Shown one piece after another: positions 10,128 through 20,570 of a stretch of DNA of 64,000 nt. A program made the position numbers and the translations under genes. Each line of letters starts with the position of its first letter. The stretch's first letter is position 1. The notes beneath the pieces were generated by a model. The model saw only the letters and a list, made by a program, of their open reading frames with translations. It made no database searches and was not told the DNA's origin. This stretch comes from Blastobasis lacticolella (lineage: Eukaryota; Arthropoda; Insecta; Lepidoptera; Blastobasidae): assembly GCA_905147135.1 (NCBI GenBank), contig LR990055.1:3845001-3909000 (forward strand), given 5' to 3'.

Positions 10128-10640
10128 TAGTAGACTTGGCCCGACTTCGTTCGAGTGGTGCCCTACCCCTACACTATCCTACCCCTACTCCTATACTAAC
10201 CTACCCTACACCTACTTTACCCCTACCTACCCTTTTTTTCTTGCTTATAAACCTTCCTCTTAAATCACTCTATCTATTGCTAAAAACTGCATTAAATGCA
10301 GTTGTGAAGTTTGGCCGTGCGGTGTCCGGCAGAATAGAATAGCACCAACCCCTTACACTCATGGGTGTCGTACAAGGCGACTAATGTTTTCGAAGCAAAA
10401 GATCAAGAGTCTCCGTAGTCTGGAAAATGGGCAGCAGCATTTTCCATTGTTATATTTAAACACTGCGATCTCCAACCCGCCTGCCAAGCGTGGAGATTAT
10501 GGCAATAACCTCCCCTTTCGTGGGAGAGGCCCTAAGTCCTGCAGTGGACTGTTACGGGCTGTGATGATGAAGTTTAAAAGATCTAAGCGTACATAGATAC
10601 ATATGGACAGATGGCGGGAAGCGATTTTGTTTTATATTAT
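10128..10640 (-). mobile_element. Helitron-like element interrupted by repeat C
   Basis: Reverse copy. The 3' terminus in minus sense reads GAACGAAGTCGGGCCAAGTC then TACTAGT, fitting a CTAG (CTRR) Helitron end. The body shows ACCTACCCTTTTTTTCTTGC, TCTTAAATCACTCTATCTAT, then is split by repeat C at 10313-10568 and resumes with AAAAGATCTAAGCGTACATA and GACAGATGGCGGGAAGCGAT. Related copies: 13335-13571, 37935-38075, 39676-39830, 48068-48272. No Rep/helicase coding, so nonautonomous. Confidence 0.7.
10313..10568 (+). mobile_element. Repeat C, complete copy with target duplication
   Basis: The 256-bp unit starts GGCCGTGCGGTGTCCGGCAG and ends with CTGTGATGATGA. It is flanked by TGAAGTTT on both sides (10305-10312 and 10568-10575, sharing the final base) inside the Helitron-like host. 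The GATGAT-type tail and target duplication make it a retroposon and fix its sense: GGCCGTG is the 5' end. I see no clear A/B boxes, so SINE versus LINE 3' end is undecided. Confidence 0.75.
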
Positions 10641-11361
10641 GTATACTCTTATTAATAACTACTTACACACATTTTAAAAGTCGTACTGTGCCCATGATGC
10701 ATGCAACTGCGTCGAAACGACTCTAAATCGAGGTATGTCGAAACTCCGGAACACAAATTCTAAAAGGTGTGACAGTGATCGTGAAATTTTAGTTTCAGTT
10801 TAAATTATAACGCTATCCTACTTACACTTGGTATCCTATTATACATTTACTATAATGTTTACACGTTACCGCGCATTACTATTAAACTATACTAAACATT
10901 AAGCTTTTAATGGATTCATAATTAAATTACTTCCATTATCTCCCTACTCCACCTTATCCCAACACATACGTCGTTACATACCCGCATATAGTACCCACTT
11001 TGATCCAAACTAAAGTTTGAATTATCAACTATGCATATATAGCATTCACCACAGCGAAAACTATCTATGAGATCCTGTGGTGTTCCGATAAAAAGCGGCT
11101 GTGGATACATAGAGGGGTTTTAGTGGGTACGGTCCATTTTCGGGCAATCCCACATGTTCACGTCATTCCTCCGATTTTCGAAGGTTTCCTTGGGGTCTTC
11201 AAATCAAGAGTATCTCCTAGGCACGCATGCTACATCTTCGACCTCTTCGTCGCTTTCCATCACGTGAGTTAAGATCCAATGCAAGCTTATTGATAATAAT
11301 AAAAAATAAAATATCCACTTTAAAGAAAAGGCATACCATCTATTACCTCCATGAACCAGAT
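10641..11361. other. Unassigned stretch
   Basis: AT-rich, no gene or repeat family identified. The 62-codon minus frame at 10922-11110 and the plus frame at 11227-11517 show no domain. Confidence 0.4.
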
Positions 11362-11424
11362 GGGCAGCAGCATTTACTGCTGAGTAGATTCAAGTCCAGC
11401 AGTGGACTGTTGTGTGCCGTATAT
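11362..11424 (+). repeat. Repeat C fragment
   Basis: TGGGCAGCAGCATTTACTGC followed by AAGTCCAGCAGTGGACTGTT. Internally deleted copy of repeat C. Confidence 0.5.
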
Positions 11425-11951
11425 GTGATACATAGAGGTACTATCCAATTTTTGTTGCTGACAAGACGGCCTCTCACGAATTTCATTACGAATAACTGCG
11501 TGGGAAGAGATGGGTGATAAATAACGTCACTAATATTGGCGGCATTTTAGTACCTATTTACGCCAAATTCATTATTGTCCTACCATGCCGCCGATTGGGA
11601 AACTACTGATGGAAATACACTGACGCCCTTTTACCGGCACAGTCCTTATTATGCAAACAATGGGTACGTCTCTACCTGTTTATGTATACTTGTTCAGTAA
11701 GGATATATGCATAACTGTTTGATCTAATGAAGTTGGTAAGTTGTTGTGCGCGCTAGGGCTGGGCTTCACTGCTGGGCTATGACTTCTAAACATGTAGACA
11801 AAATTTATAAACAGAATAAATAATCTACATTTTATTTGTTTTCATTAACTTTCTAGCGACACACACTCTACTTTCGAAATCTATGATAAATTTTTAAATG
11901 TTACGTAAAATTAAAAATTGTTAGCAAATATAGGTATAATGGACGAAACAA
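11425..11951. other. Unassigned stretch
   Basis: Nothing recognised. Ordinary AT-rich noncoding sequence. Confidence 0.4.
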
Positions 11952-12072
11952 TTTGACGCTTTCAAGGCTGGAGTTAATAAGCTGTTCCAAGACGGGCATG
12001 CTCCATCTTCGGCCGCATCGTCACTTACCAACAGGTGAGATGGCGGTCAAATCTAGTCAGTCTTGTTTATAA
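11952..12072 (+). pseudogene. LINE-E ORF2 C-terminal tail
   Basis: Codons 11952-12038 read FDAFKAGVNKLFQDGHAPSS then AASSLTNR and TGA. The same peptide tail with the same stop is at 60496-60603 and, on minus, at 48953-49042, and a decayed copy is at 6302. Conservation of the frame and stop shows this is the true C-terminus of a LINE protein, here 5'-truncated to about 30 codons. Confidence 0.75.
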
Positions 12073-13098
12073 AAAACGGCAACTTCTATTAATACAGAAC
12101 TGAACACACACCTACTTATAAAACACGCTCTAAAGCCCGGATTTAATTTCTTGAGCGCGAAACTTAATAACGCACACAGTTCCCACATTAAACGAGATTT
12201 AGAATTAAATGCGCTTTAAAATTGGCGCTCCAATAATTTCCCATTAAACAGGAGATAAATATTTACGTAAACATTGAAATGGCTATACGGATAGGGAGCA
12301 GAGGCTAATGTCGCGGTTAAACTATAAAAACGGTTGGAACGAGAACCAGACCGTTCGGACGGCCGTAAACTGTTATTCGATTGGCAATTTTAAATCCGCT
12401 CGTAAATATGGCTCCCCGTGGACATGGCACGGGCTGAAGCGTAATTATGACTTGACCTAGAATGGAATATACAGTGTATAACAATTTAAATAAACTTCGA
12501 ACTTAATTAAAAGTGTATATGATATGGATTTCTATCTGTAGAATATAAAGACAGTTTTTGATATTTAAAATTAGGTGAAAATTCGGCCGAAGACAGATGT
12601 AGTGCGTAGAAGCGCTGATAGTTTTCAAGTAACAAAAATTAAAAGCGGCAGATGCGTTGTCATGCTTGTATTTGTGCTGGCTACCTGGCTTTCTTCGCAT
12701 ATATTTTTAGTAGACATTTAATCCTTCATGCTGGAACACAAGGCCATTTCATAGAGGGAGGTGGACTCCAGCCATGGAGTGCCTAAGGCTCAAGTCCTAT
12801 CGATACCTATTCGTTACACGTACATATGTTTGTGCTTGAAATTTGTTCACATACCTAGGATTATACCATGGGTTAAATCTGTACTAATATAATTAAAACC
12901 CTCCCAAGATTAGGAGGTTATTTAATTTACATGGTTCGTCAATTATTGCGAATGGCCGCGCTCTGACATACAAAACATCTACCACGAACCAATATCCTGG
13001 TTGTAACTTTAAGATAAATAACTGTGAGATCTTTTGTAACCTCATGAATGCAATAAATACATTGATTGATTGATTGATTGGTTGTGTTCTAGCACACA
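12073..13098. other. Unassigned stretch
   Basis: Intron-like sequence. 13064-13081 is a GATT microsatellite. No gene, and no inverted termini seen. Confidence 0.4.
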
Positions 13099-13310
13099 GT
13101 TACCTGACTAGATTCGGTCACGGTTACGCATTCCGTGGCCTGAATGTGAATGCAGGTTTCAGGACGATATTTTCCCTCAACGTAAGAGCATCGATTAGGG
13201 TTCAGCTAATGTACATAACACAGAAAAGAGTCATTGGTACATTGCGGCACTGGGTCTCAAACCAAGTACTTCAGGGTGCGAGTCGAACCCGTTAACCATT
13301 AGAGGGTCCG
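13099..13310 (-). mobile_element. SINE-B copy, 5' two-thirds
   Basis: Reverse copy: TGAATGCAGGTTTCAGGACG, TAAGAGCATCGATTAGGGTT, CAGAAAAGAGTCATTGGTAC, then a mutated tRNA head (GGGTCTCAAACCAAGT). Lacks the 3' third. Confidence 0.65.
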
Positions 13311-13334
13311 AACAACAAATTAGTTTATCTATGT

Positions 13335-13571
13335 TCGTACATAGTATAAAACAATGTCGTTTCCTGCCGTCTATACCGATGTATCTACGTATGTATGTAT
13401 ACGTTTAGATATTTTAAACTACGCATCGGATTTTAATGCGGTTTTCAATCATAGACAGATTGATTCAAGAGAAAGGTTTATAAGCTAGAAAAAAGAGTAA
13501 GTAGGGGCAAAGCGCGAACGAAGTCGCGCTACGAAGTCTTCTACGAACAAAGTCGCGCTGGGTCCACTAGT
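13335..13571 (+). mobile_element. Helitron-like element, 3' end intact
   Basis: Opens with AGTATAAAACAATGTCGTTT, continues with TACGCATCGGATTTTAATGC and AAGCTAGAAAAAAGAGTAAG. The terminus has GCGCGAACGAAGTCGCGC (a perfect 6-bp stem with a 6-base loop), a second partial repeat of the hairpin, then GGGTCCACTAG followed by T. A 3' CTAG preceded by a short hairpin is the Helitron signature. Confidence 0.75.
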
Positions 13572-14532
13572 ATAGAATATTACGCAAACAGAAATCGAAT
13601 TGAATTCATAAAAGGTTTGAACAGCTTTGTCGAATTACGCTGAACGACTGAACTAGAACACTTAAAACGAAATTACATTTTTCTTTTAAGAAAAACGAAA
13701 TACAAGTGTATCTAATGTGTTATTATAGTGGATCCCTCCCTTTATGAATCTCCATTAACTCAACAAATGAACCAAAATGTAGGCTGAACGCTATATGAGG
13801 GTTCAAAGGCTTGTTCTTTCTCCATTTCAAGTAAATATAAAGGAGTGATTATAAAGAGACTGGATGAACGTTTGTGACACGGCTTTTCTCAAACTGTCGG
13901 TTGTCTGAATTGTTGCATGTCGCCTGGAGAAATAAGAACGGTACTTGATATCTTTACACAAAGAAACCGACGTTGTAAAAGACTCCTTGACAGATATTTC
14001 TTTACGATGATTATCCATTTATATAAAGTCAATCAGGGATTTATACATGTAAATCTATGTACGTATTATTCTGTTGATCGTTGATTGGTGTGTCTCGCCT
14101 TGACGATTAGTTGTTTTTTTATTGAGTTAGTTGGGGTACATAGGATATATTTTTGTGAGTTCATACTCTATGTTCTAATGCGTGCTTCTATATTTATTCA
14201 TATACCTAAAAATTTATTTCGGATTTAGGATCATACAATGTTATCGTAAGTCATATACTTGATTCCTACTACAAGATACTTGTCAGCTGGTAGGGGACTG
14301 AATGTATGCGGTATGGAACAGTCTTAGCCATTCTTTCGATGTACGCATTGTATTTTTATATCACTTAATCGTTATTATCCTTGCTATTAAAATAGTACAT
14401 TTGAATCTACTTGCACTCATGCCTATTGTATTGAATGAAAGATTAATTTCTTACCGCTGCCTTATGTATATTATTTCTCAGCAGTGCATGGTTTCACAGA
14501 GACAGGTTTTAGTATTGGTACCGAAGCTCATA
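13572..14532. other. Unassigned stretch
   Basis: AT-rich, no recognisable repeat or gene. A 63-codon and a 78-codon frame have no domain. Confidence 0.4.
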
Positions 14533-14797
14533 AAATAAAATAAATAAATAAATATTCGTGGACAAATTCACACAGCGCCATCTAGCCCCAAACTAAGCAA
14601 AGCTTGTGCTATGGGTGCTGGATAACTGATATACTATTAAATACTTTTTTTTAAATACATACTTATTATACATAGAACACCCAGACCCGTAACAGAAATT
14701 AAAATTCATCATTTCAATTTTTGCCCGGCCGGGAATCGAACCCGGGACCTCTTGCGTGGCAGACCGGCATGTTGACCATTGAACCACTCAGGTCGTC
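14533..14797 (-). mobile_element. SINE-A copy, near complete
   Basis: From the TAAATAAATA tail through CACAGCGCCATCTAGCCCCA, CACCCAGACCCGTAACAGAA, the inverse B box GGGAATCGAACCCGGGACCT and the inverse A box CCATTGAACCACTCAGGTCG. Little decay. Confidence 0.85.
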
Positions 14798-15103
14798 AAG
14801 ATCTAGAATCTACAACCAGATATTCCTGAGAGGTTATCACTGTACCTTTTATCATAAATCATATAGCACTAGATAGAATGCGTCAAGGGAAGGATCATAA
14901 ACCAGATTCAAATAGGATTTCCTTGTAGATAATACCGATAGCGTGTTAGTGTTATTCCTCGAGAAATGTGGAATATGCATATGTATATCTAGGTGACTAG
15001 TCAGTTGGCCGGTACGCCTGAGACTACCGAAGTAATTTTTTTTATTAAATTCTTCTTGAAAATGTATATATTCATTCATCATCACAGACTCTCATCCACT
15101 GAG

Positions 15104-15366
15104 AACCTAAGTGGTTCAATGGTCAACATGCCGGTCTGCCACGCAAGATGTCCCGGGTTCGATTCCCGGCCGGGCAGAAATTGAAATGATGAATTTTAAT
15201 TTCTGTTACGAGTCTGGGTGTTCTATGTATAATAAGTATGGATTTAAAAAAAAGTATTTTAGCAGTATATCAGTTGTCTAGCATCCATAGTACAAGCTTT
15301 GCTTAGATTGGGGCTAGATGGCGCTGTGTGAATTTGTCCACGAATATTTATATATTTATTTTATTT
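15104..15366 (+). mobile_element. SINE-A copy, near complete
   Basis: ACCTAAGTGGTTCAATGGTC opens the head, the B box GGGTTCGATTCCCGG is intact, and the tail GGGGCTAGATGGCGCTGTGT ends in an ATTT run. It lies about 300 bp from the inverted copy at 14533-14797, making a head-to-head SINE pair. Confidence 0.85.
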
Positions 15367-15600
15367 ACTGCAGGACTTAAGGCCTCTCCCATGAGAGGGG
15401 AGGTTGTTAATTGTTATCATCTCCACGCTTGGCAGGCGGGTTTCAGATCGCAGTGCTGTAAATATAGAAATGGAAAACGCTGCTGCCCATTTTCCAGCCT
15501 ACGGATACTCTAGATCTTTTGCCTCGAAAACAATAGTCGCCTTGTACGACACCCACGAGAGTAAGGGGTTGGTGCCATTTTACTCTGCCGGATGAAATTT
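15367..15600 (-). repeat. Repeat C copy
   Basis: Reverse orientation, joined directly to the end of SINE-A at 15104-15366. Contains GGACTTAAGGCCTCTCCCAT, GCTTGGCAGGCGGGTTTCAG, GCTGCTGCCCATTTTCCAGC and CTCTGCCGGA. The GATGAT end is lost. Confidence 0.75.
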
Positions 15601-16906
15601 TTTCTAGATCCAATTTATTTATAATACGATTTGAAAAACAAGTATTTATGAATAGAAATCCGAAGAAATTAAACAAACAGAATTTTATAGTTATCGTGCA
15701 CAAACGCGGCAGTCTTTTACTTTTCTCTTCGTTATATTTCGTCTATTCGAGTTTTGAAAAGTTGCGAACTATAGGTGAATAATGACTAGGAAATATGTTG
15801 CTAGACTAGTTTGATCAACAGCTGCCTTCTGAATTGAGAAATCTAGCAATAGTCAGATCAGAAGTTCTCACGTACCTGATTAGTTTTCCCACGTTTCTCT
15901 CTCTCGAAAAAAGAGAAGAATTTTCCCGAACCGCTTTAGCAATTTCTCAAACTACACCTAAGTTTGATTTTTATGTTTCTACGTATAAAGAAACGGTATT
16001 GTAACCGACGGTGCATGGGGTACAAACCTCCTTGGTTTTTACGTAATTGTAGTAGTATAAGTGTTTATAGAAAATGTAAAAATAATAATAAAAAAAATAT
16101 ATATATAATTGAACACAATACAATACGAAACCATTTATTCAAATACAAAATGTAGCATGTGAGTAAGTTTTTAGGTAATATTTGGTAGTAATAGGTTCTG
16201 ACACGATCATACAATCAGTAGAGACCACAAAAATCATAAAGAATTACAGCATAAACCCTACGAATGTAACAAGCAGACATTAGGTACTATCTTCATAGCG
16301 CACAAGGTTCATCACACTATTTTGATAATCCCATTTTGCTCTCACCAAATATCTGAATGCACCCATCTGCGTTGTTTCACATTACAATAAACTGTAAATG
16401 CATTCAGAGCGAAGACAAAACGATCGATTCATGCATACAAACAAGTCAATACAGACATACAGTATGCAGTCTTCCAGAAATAGTGCAGAAACATCGCTGA
16501 AGTCAAGGTGCGATCTTATGGGCATTTGATCAGGAGCCAAAGTAAACATTCTCGTTTGCACTACAGTCGGTGTAATGTACACTGAAGATTTAATCATTCT
16601 TCTCAATCGTGCAATGAATCTACTTGAACTGCGTGGGTGTATAGTAAGTTATTGTTTCCTAGCTGTGTTTTTCAGTTTATCGTAAATTACAGACTTTATA
16701 GCAGCTTTTGTAAAGTGCAAGTGCATTACTCTCTCATAGAGCGTCTCTGGAGATAAAGTTCCGTTAAGACAAGAAATCTCTTCCTGTTCTTTATTGTCAT
16801 AACCTTGAATCCCGGTGATAGGGTGTAGAGACCTTCCACCAGCCAAAGTAGTAAGGTAGCTCGAATCTCTGACTACAGAGGTGAAATATTTTACATGATG
16901 TACTTA
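15601..16906. other. Unassigned stretch
   Basis: No gene. Short TA and A runs near 16080-16110. The minus frames at 16382-16606 and 16649-16846 show no known domain. Confidence 0.4.
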
Positions 16907-17280
16907 CACCCGGTTTCTGAAACGCTTGTCAAATAATTGATTAGCTAACAGACTGTCACATTTAACAAGTTGTTAAATCACTGTGGGTTTCTGAAAGGCC
17001 AATCAATCTAAAATTAGCTAACGACCATTAACAAGAGATCAATTTTTTCGTCTGGCTACCCCTGCTAAAATCAGTCACATTCATTCACTCATATATGTTT
17101 TGTTTCTGTCTAACGAATTGATTTGTCTCTGTCCCTGGCGGCCTTTTGATAGCGGCGGGATATTCAACTTTTAGATGAAACTGATAGCGATTGTATAGTT
17201 TTCGTGTAAAATCGAAAATTATCAAAAAATTTACAGAGCGAGAAAAGAGAACTTATAACAATATTTATGTTATAGGGTCA

Positions 17281-17520
17281 CGGGTTCCAGTGGGTCAGTA
17301 ATCCCATCATCATCTTTAGGCAGTTAGGTAGGTCCCGGTCCACTGCTGAATACAGGCCTCCCACGGCTTACACTCCCGGTCGACTCTGTTATTTTGCATC
17401 CACCGACTTCCTAGGACCTTAAAGAGGTAGTCCTCCGTCTATCTCTTGGGATCCAGAGTTCGCCACTCAACAACATCCGCCCCATCGGCTATTGATTCTG
17501 TGAGTTTCTCCCAATAGTCC
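17281..17520. repeat. LINE-like patch inside the TTA-flanked element
   Basis: Text such as CCACTGCTGAATACAGGCCT and CTTGGGATCCAGAGTTCGCC resembles the 3' coding region of arthropod LINEs. No frame survives over the whole patch. Orientation and clade were not determined. Confidence 0.4.
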
Positions 17521-17526
17521 CATTAG

Positions 17527-17808
17527 TTAAATCCTGTTTCGATTCCTGGACACGGACCGGTTCGTGATTCAGGTCCAGGTCCTGGACCTGAATCATGTTC
17601 GGGGTCAGGGTCTGGACCTGAACCAGGACCAGGGCCGAAGCCAGGACCTGGACCTGAACCACGAACTGGACCGGGTCCAGGACCTGGTCCAGCTAATGTT
17701 TATGGTCTATGTGCTGGCACTGGTCTAGGTCCTGGTTCTGGTTCAAGCTCAAATTGTAATCAAGGTTCCAGTTTTGGTCATGGTCCTGGACCAGAACCTG
17801 GACCCTAG
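17527..17808 (+). other. Gly-Pro-rich open frame (hexamer repeat)
   Basis: Ninety-three codons run from just after a TAG (17524-17526) to TAG 17806-17808 with no start ATG. The reading is dominated by GP, GPGP, PEPGPGP and GSGS units, built from imperfect GGTCCA/CCTGGA hexamers. The second half has spacers (ANVYGLCAGTGLGPGSGS, NCNQGSSFGHG). It resembles a silk- or collagen-like low-complexity segment. A pyrimidine-rich TTTCTCCCAATAG lies just upstream and could be a splice acceptor. It sits wholly inside the element 16907-18141. It may be a minisatellite that happens to stay open or a captured exon; I cannot decide. Confidence 0.45.
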
Positions 17809-18178
17809 ACCTGGACTTTGTCATGGACCAAAACTAGAACCGGGGGGGCAGGACCAAGACCTAGACCAAGAAAATCGGATATAATTTCTTTTGACAATCG
17901 GTTAATTGGTCGATTTTCGCTAATTAAAATAACAAGACGATAACATACACTTAACATGAGAAAAAGCTTTCCGGAAACCCAAAATTACATTCTTCAGCCG
18001 TTAATTGGAGATTTGACAATCCGTTGACAAGCTGTTAACAAACTGTCAATTGGCCCTATCAGAAACCCAAACTGCATTTAATCAGAGTTCAACAAGCTGT
18101 TACGTAATTTTTGCGTTGACAAGCGTTTTAGAAACCGGGTGTTAGTCGCTCAACCGATTCAAACTATTTTTTTATTGG

Positions 18179-18430
18179 CTAGGGACGCACACTGACGGAC
18201 AGTCCACCTGATAAAAAGTGGCCACGGTCCAGGACATCTACCATGTACTGGGAACGGGTGCGGTGACGGTCTTTGAGGTACCTATAGACAAGCTTTTTGA
18301 AGGACCCTATGTTATAGTGCAAAGCAAAGATTTCGGGAGAGAGCTCACTCCATAACTTGTACAACTTGTACATACAATGCCACAACACAACGTCCAACAG
18401 ATTAAGTGAAAAATTTAGTGCGTCACCCAT
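18179..18430 (-). pseudogene. LINE ORF2 C-terminal fragment
   Basis: Minus reading includes LYKLWSELSPEIFALHYNIG, then FKKLVYRYLKDRHRTRSQYM and DRGHFLSGG before the stop. The LW.ELPPEIF..HYNI..FK pattern is the C-terminal tail of CR1/Jockey-like LINEs. The last residues are encoded by the same DNA that forms the ACCTGATggAAAGTGG core of repeat D, which suggests repeat D is the end of a related LINE. Confidence 0.65.
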
Positions 18431-18589
18431 GAGCGGTGTATATGCTAGTAGTTTGAAAATTGGTTTGCATTAGATGTAATACGACGATGACAAATGATGA
18501 GGCTGATGATGGAGAAGCTTTTTTTATAGGTAGGCACAGTCAAGCACATATTATGCCCATCCACTTATATTATTTATTACTATTTATTT

Positions 18590-18720
18590 ATTTAACACTT
18601 TATTCTACATTAACAGTATAATTATCACAGATTCTGCAAGATTATGACAAGTACAAGGGCGGTCTTATCGCCAATAGCGATCTCACCAGACAACTTATAT
18701 CGTTTAAGTATAATATTACT
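18590..18720 (-). repeat. LINE 3' tail fragment
   Basis: TTATTTAACACTTTATTCTA then GACAAGTACAAGGGCGGTCT and AGCGATCTCACCAGACAACT. Same type as the tail at 2520-2802 and at 47040-47165. Confidence 0.55.
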
Positions 18721-18781
18721 TTCCCTGTACTATAGGTACTGACAAGTTTTACATTCATTATAAGGCCCGGATTATATCAAG

Positions 18782-18880
18782 CGTCGGCGACGCACCTTGC
18801 GTCGCCGACGCAACCTGCGTCGCCGACGCACCATGCGTCGCCGACGCAACCTGCGTCGCCGACGCAGGTTGCGTCGGGCT
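18782..18880. repeat. GC-rich palindrome array, left arm
   Basis: Tandem units of about 20 bp built on the near-palindrome GCGTCGCCGACGC joined by ACCTT, AACCT or ACCAT. At least five units. Each unit can form its own hairpin as well as pair with the right arm at 25780-26045. Confidence 0.85.
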
Positions 18881-19099
18881 GTCAAACGCTAGACTTCAAC
18901 AGTTTAAACGCACTGCTTTGACTAAAATCGGGCAGAGCGAGAGTCACCATCGATAGTCCTGTGTCCCTTTCTAGTGTTGCCACCATTGTTGATGCAAATT
19001 CCGAATTACTTTTACTATTTGGCGCGGACACCGACCTCAGGGCCAGGCAGAGCCGGACCGGGTGCAATCTGAAGTTTATATTTTCACCAGGGTCCAGCG

Positions 19100-20030
19100 C
19101 AAGCTAACCCTGCTACTCGGAAACTATTAGCCCTAGAACACTAGTTCCTAGAGTGAAATGATAGCATTCCTCGAGATCATCATTTCGTATGACAGCTGTT
19201 AATGTTAAGTATTTTATAAATCGGTACACATTGGTCCTAAAACACTAGCTTCTAGAGAGAAATGATAGTACTTGTTGAGATCTACATTTCGAATGACAGC
19301 TGTCAACGTTAAATCTTTTATAAATCGGTACCCATTGGTCCTAAAACACTAGTTTCCAGAGAGAAATGATAGTACTTGTTGAGATCTACATTTCGAATGA
19401 AAGCTGTCAAAGTTTGAACTGAAATAACTCCTAAACTATTGGTGCTATAACACTCGTTCCTAAAGAAAAATGATAGTGTTCGCCGAGATCTACATTTCGA
19501 ATGACAGCTGTCAATGTTAAATCTTTTATAAATCGGTACCCATTGGTCCTAAAACACTAGTTTCTAGAGAGAAATGATAGTACTTGTTGAGATCTACATT
19601 TCGAATGACAGCTGTCAAAGTTTGAACTGAAATAACGCCTAAACTATTGGTGCTATAACACTCGTTCCTAAAAAAAAAATGATAGTGTTCGCCGAGATCT
19701 ACATTTCGCATGACAGCTGTCAAACTTAGAACTGTTGTAACTCGGAAACGATTGGTCTTAGAACACTAGTTCCTTGAGCAATACGATAGTACTCATCGAG
19801 ATCTACATTTTGGATGACAGTTCTAAGTTTGACAGCTGTCATACGAAATGTAGATCTCGACAAGTACTATCATATTTCTTTAGAAACTAGTGTTCTAGAA
19901 CCAATGGGTTCCGAGTTATAACACATTTAAGTTTGACAGCTGTCACCCGAAATGTAGATATCGACGAGTACTATCACTTCTCTTTAGAAACTAGTGTCAT
20001 AGGATAAATGGTTACCGAACTCTTTTATCT
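19100..20030. repeat. 104-bp satellite array with inverted end
   Basis: Seven direct copies. The CTAG/CTCG landmark recurs at 19141, 19245, 19349, 19453, 19557, 19661 and 19766, a spacing of 104 bp (once 105). Then two copies follow in opposite orientation (about 19815-20030). The unit includes AACTATTGGT, AGAGAAATGATAGTACT, GAGATCTACATTTCGAATGA and the palindrome GACAGCTGTC. Alternate copies differ in the linker (AATCTTTTATAAATCGGT versus TTTGAACTGAAATAAC), pointing to a two-unit higher-order pattern. Confidence 0.9.
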
Positions 20031-20309
20031 GTTTTGTGGAACAAAAAGTCGTAGGTTAATAATTATGTCGACTCGACGTTTGTCGGAGAAACGTTCAGTC
20101 ATAGCCTCCTTCATTTTACAAGCCATTCGCAGAAGTTTGACAACGTCGCATTTTTTAATTTTAGTGAACCTGAAAATTACTGTAAAACTTTCTTCGCGGT
20201 CGTCGTCGTTTAATGTTATTAGTTATTTAAGTGATTAAATATATGCAATAGTTAGATAATATGAAACTGGATAGATTACTGAACTATTTACCTATCTATT
20301 TACTTGCAA

Positions 20310-20570
20310 TAGTATTATGCTACTATTATAAATGCGAAATACAATATGTATAATGCATGTTTGGTTTTGTATGTAATGGATGTTTGTTACTCCTTCACGC
20401 AAAAACTACTGAACGGATTTAAATGCAATTTGGCAGTTATATAGAATATAGCTTAGAATAGCACGTTTGCTATAACTTTTCCCGAAATTTAATGTGATTC
20501 CCGGAAACGGGTACGGAACGTTATAACAGAATTTTATGAGGACGCAGTCGCGGCCAAAAGCTATTATGAA
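20310..20570 (+). repeat. Lepidopteran Helitron-like repeat, decayed
   Basis: CTACTATTATAAATGCGAAA, then ACGCAAAAACTACTGAACGG, ATATAGCTTAGAATAGCACG and CCCGGAAACGGGTACGGAAC. The same order of blocks occurs at 30780-31035. Similar blocks occur in the last part of 51425-52431. The 3' CTAG end is not recognisable here. Confidence 0.55.

Larger units (their letters stand above)
16907..18141. mobile_element. PIF/Harbinger-like inverted-repeat element with TTA duplication
   Basis: Left terminus CACCCGGTTTCTGAAACGCT then TGTCAA; right terminus, inverted, CACCCGGTTTCTAAAACGCT then TGTCAA (25 of 26 match). The trinucleotide TTA flanks both sides (16904-16906 and 18142-18144). A 3-bp TWA duplication is characteristic of PIF/Harbinger (known from the family). 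Inverted subterminal motifs (GGGTTTCTGAAAGGCC against CCCTATCAGAAACCC) extend the arms. There is no transposase; the interior carries a decayed LINE-like patch (about 17281-17520) and a Gly-Pro-rich open frame (17527-17808). Confidence 0.8.

Noticed and set aside
19100..20030. Regular repeats as a CRISPR array
   Set aside because: The 104-bp units are adjacent without unique spacers, partly inverted, and lie in a eukaryotic genome.
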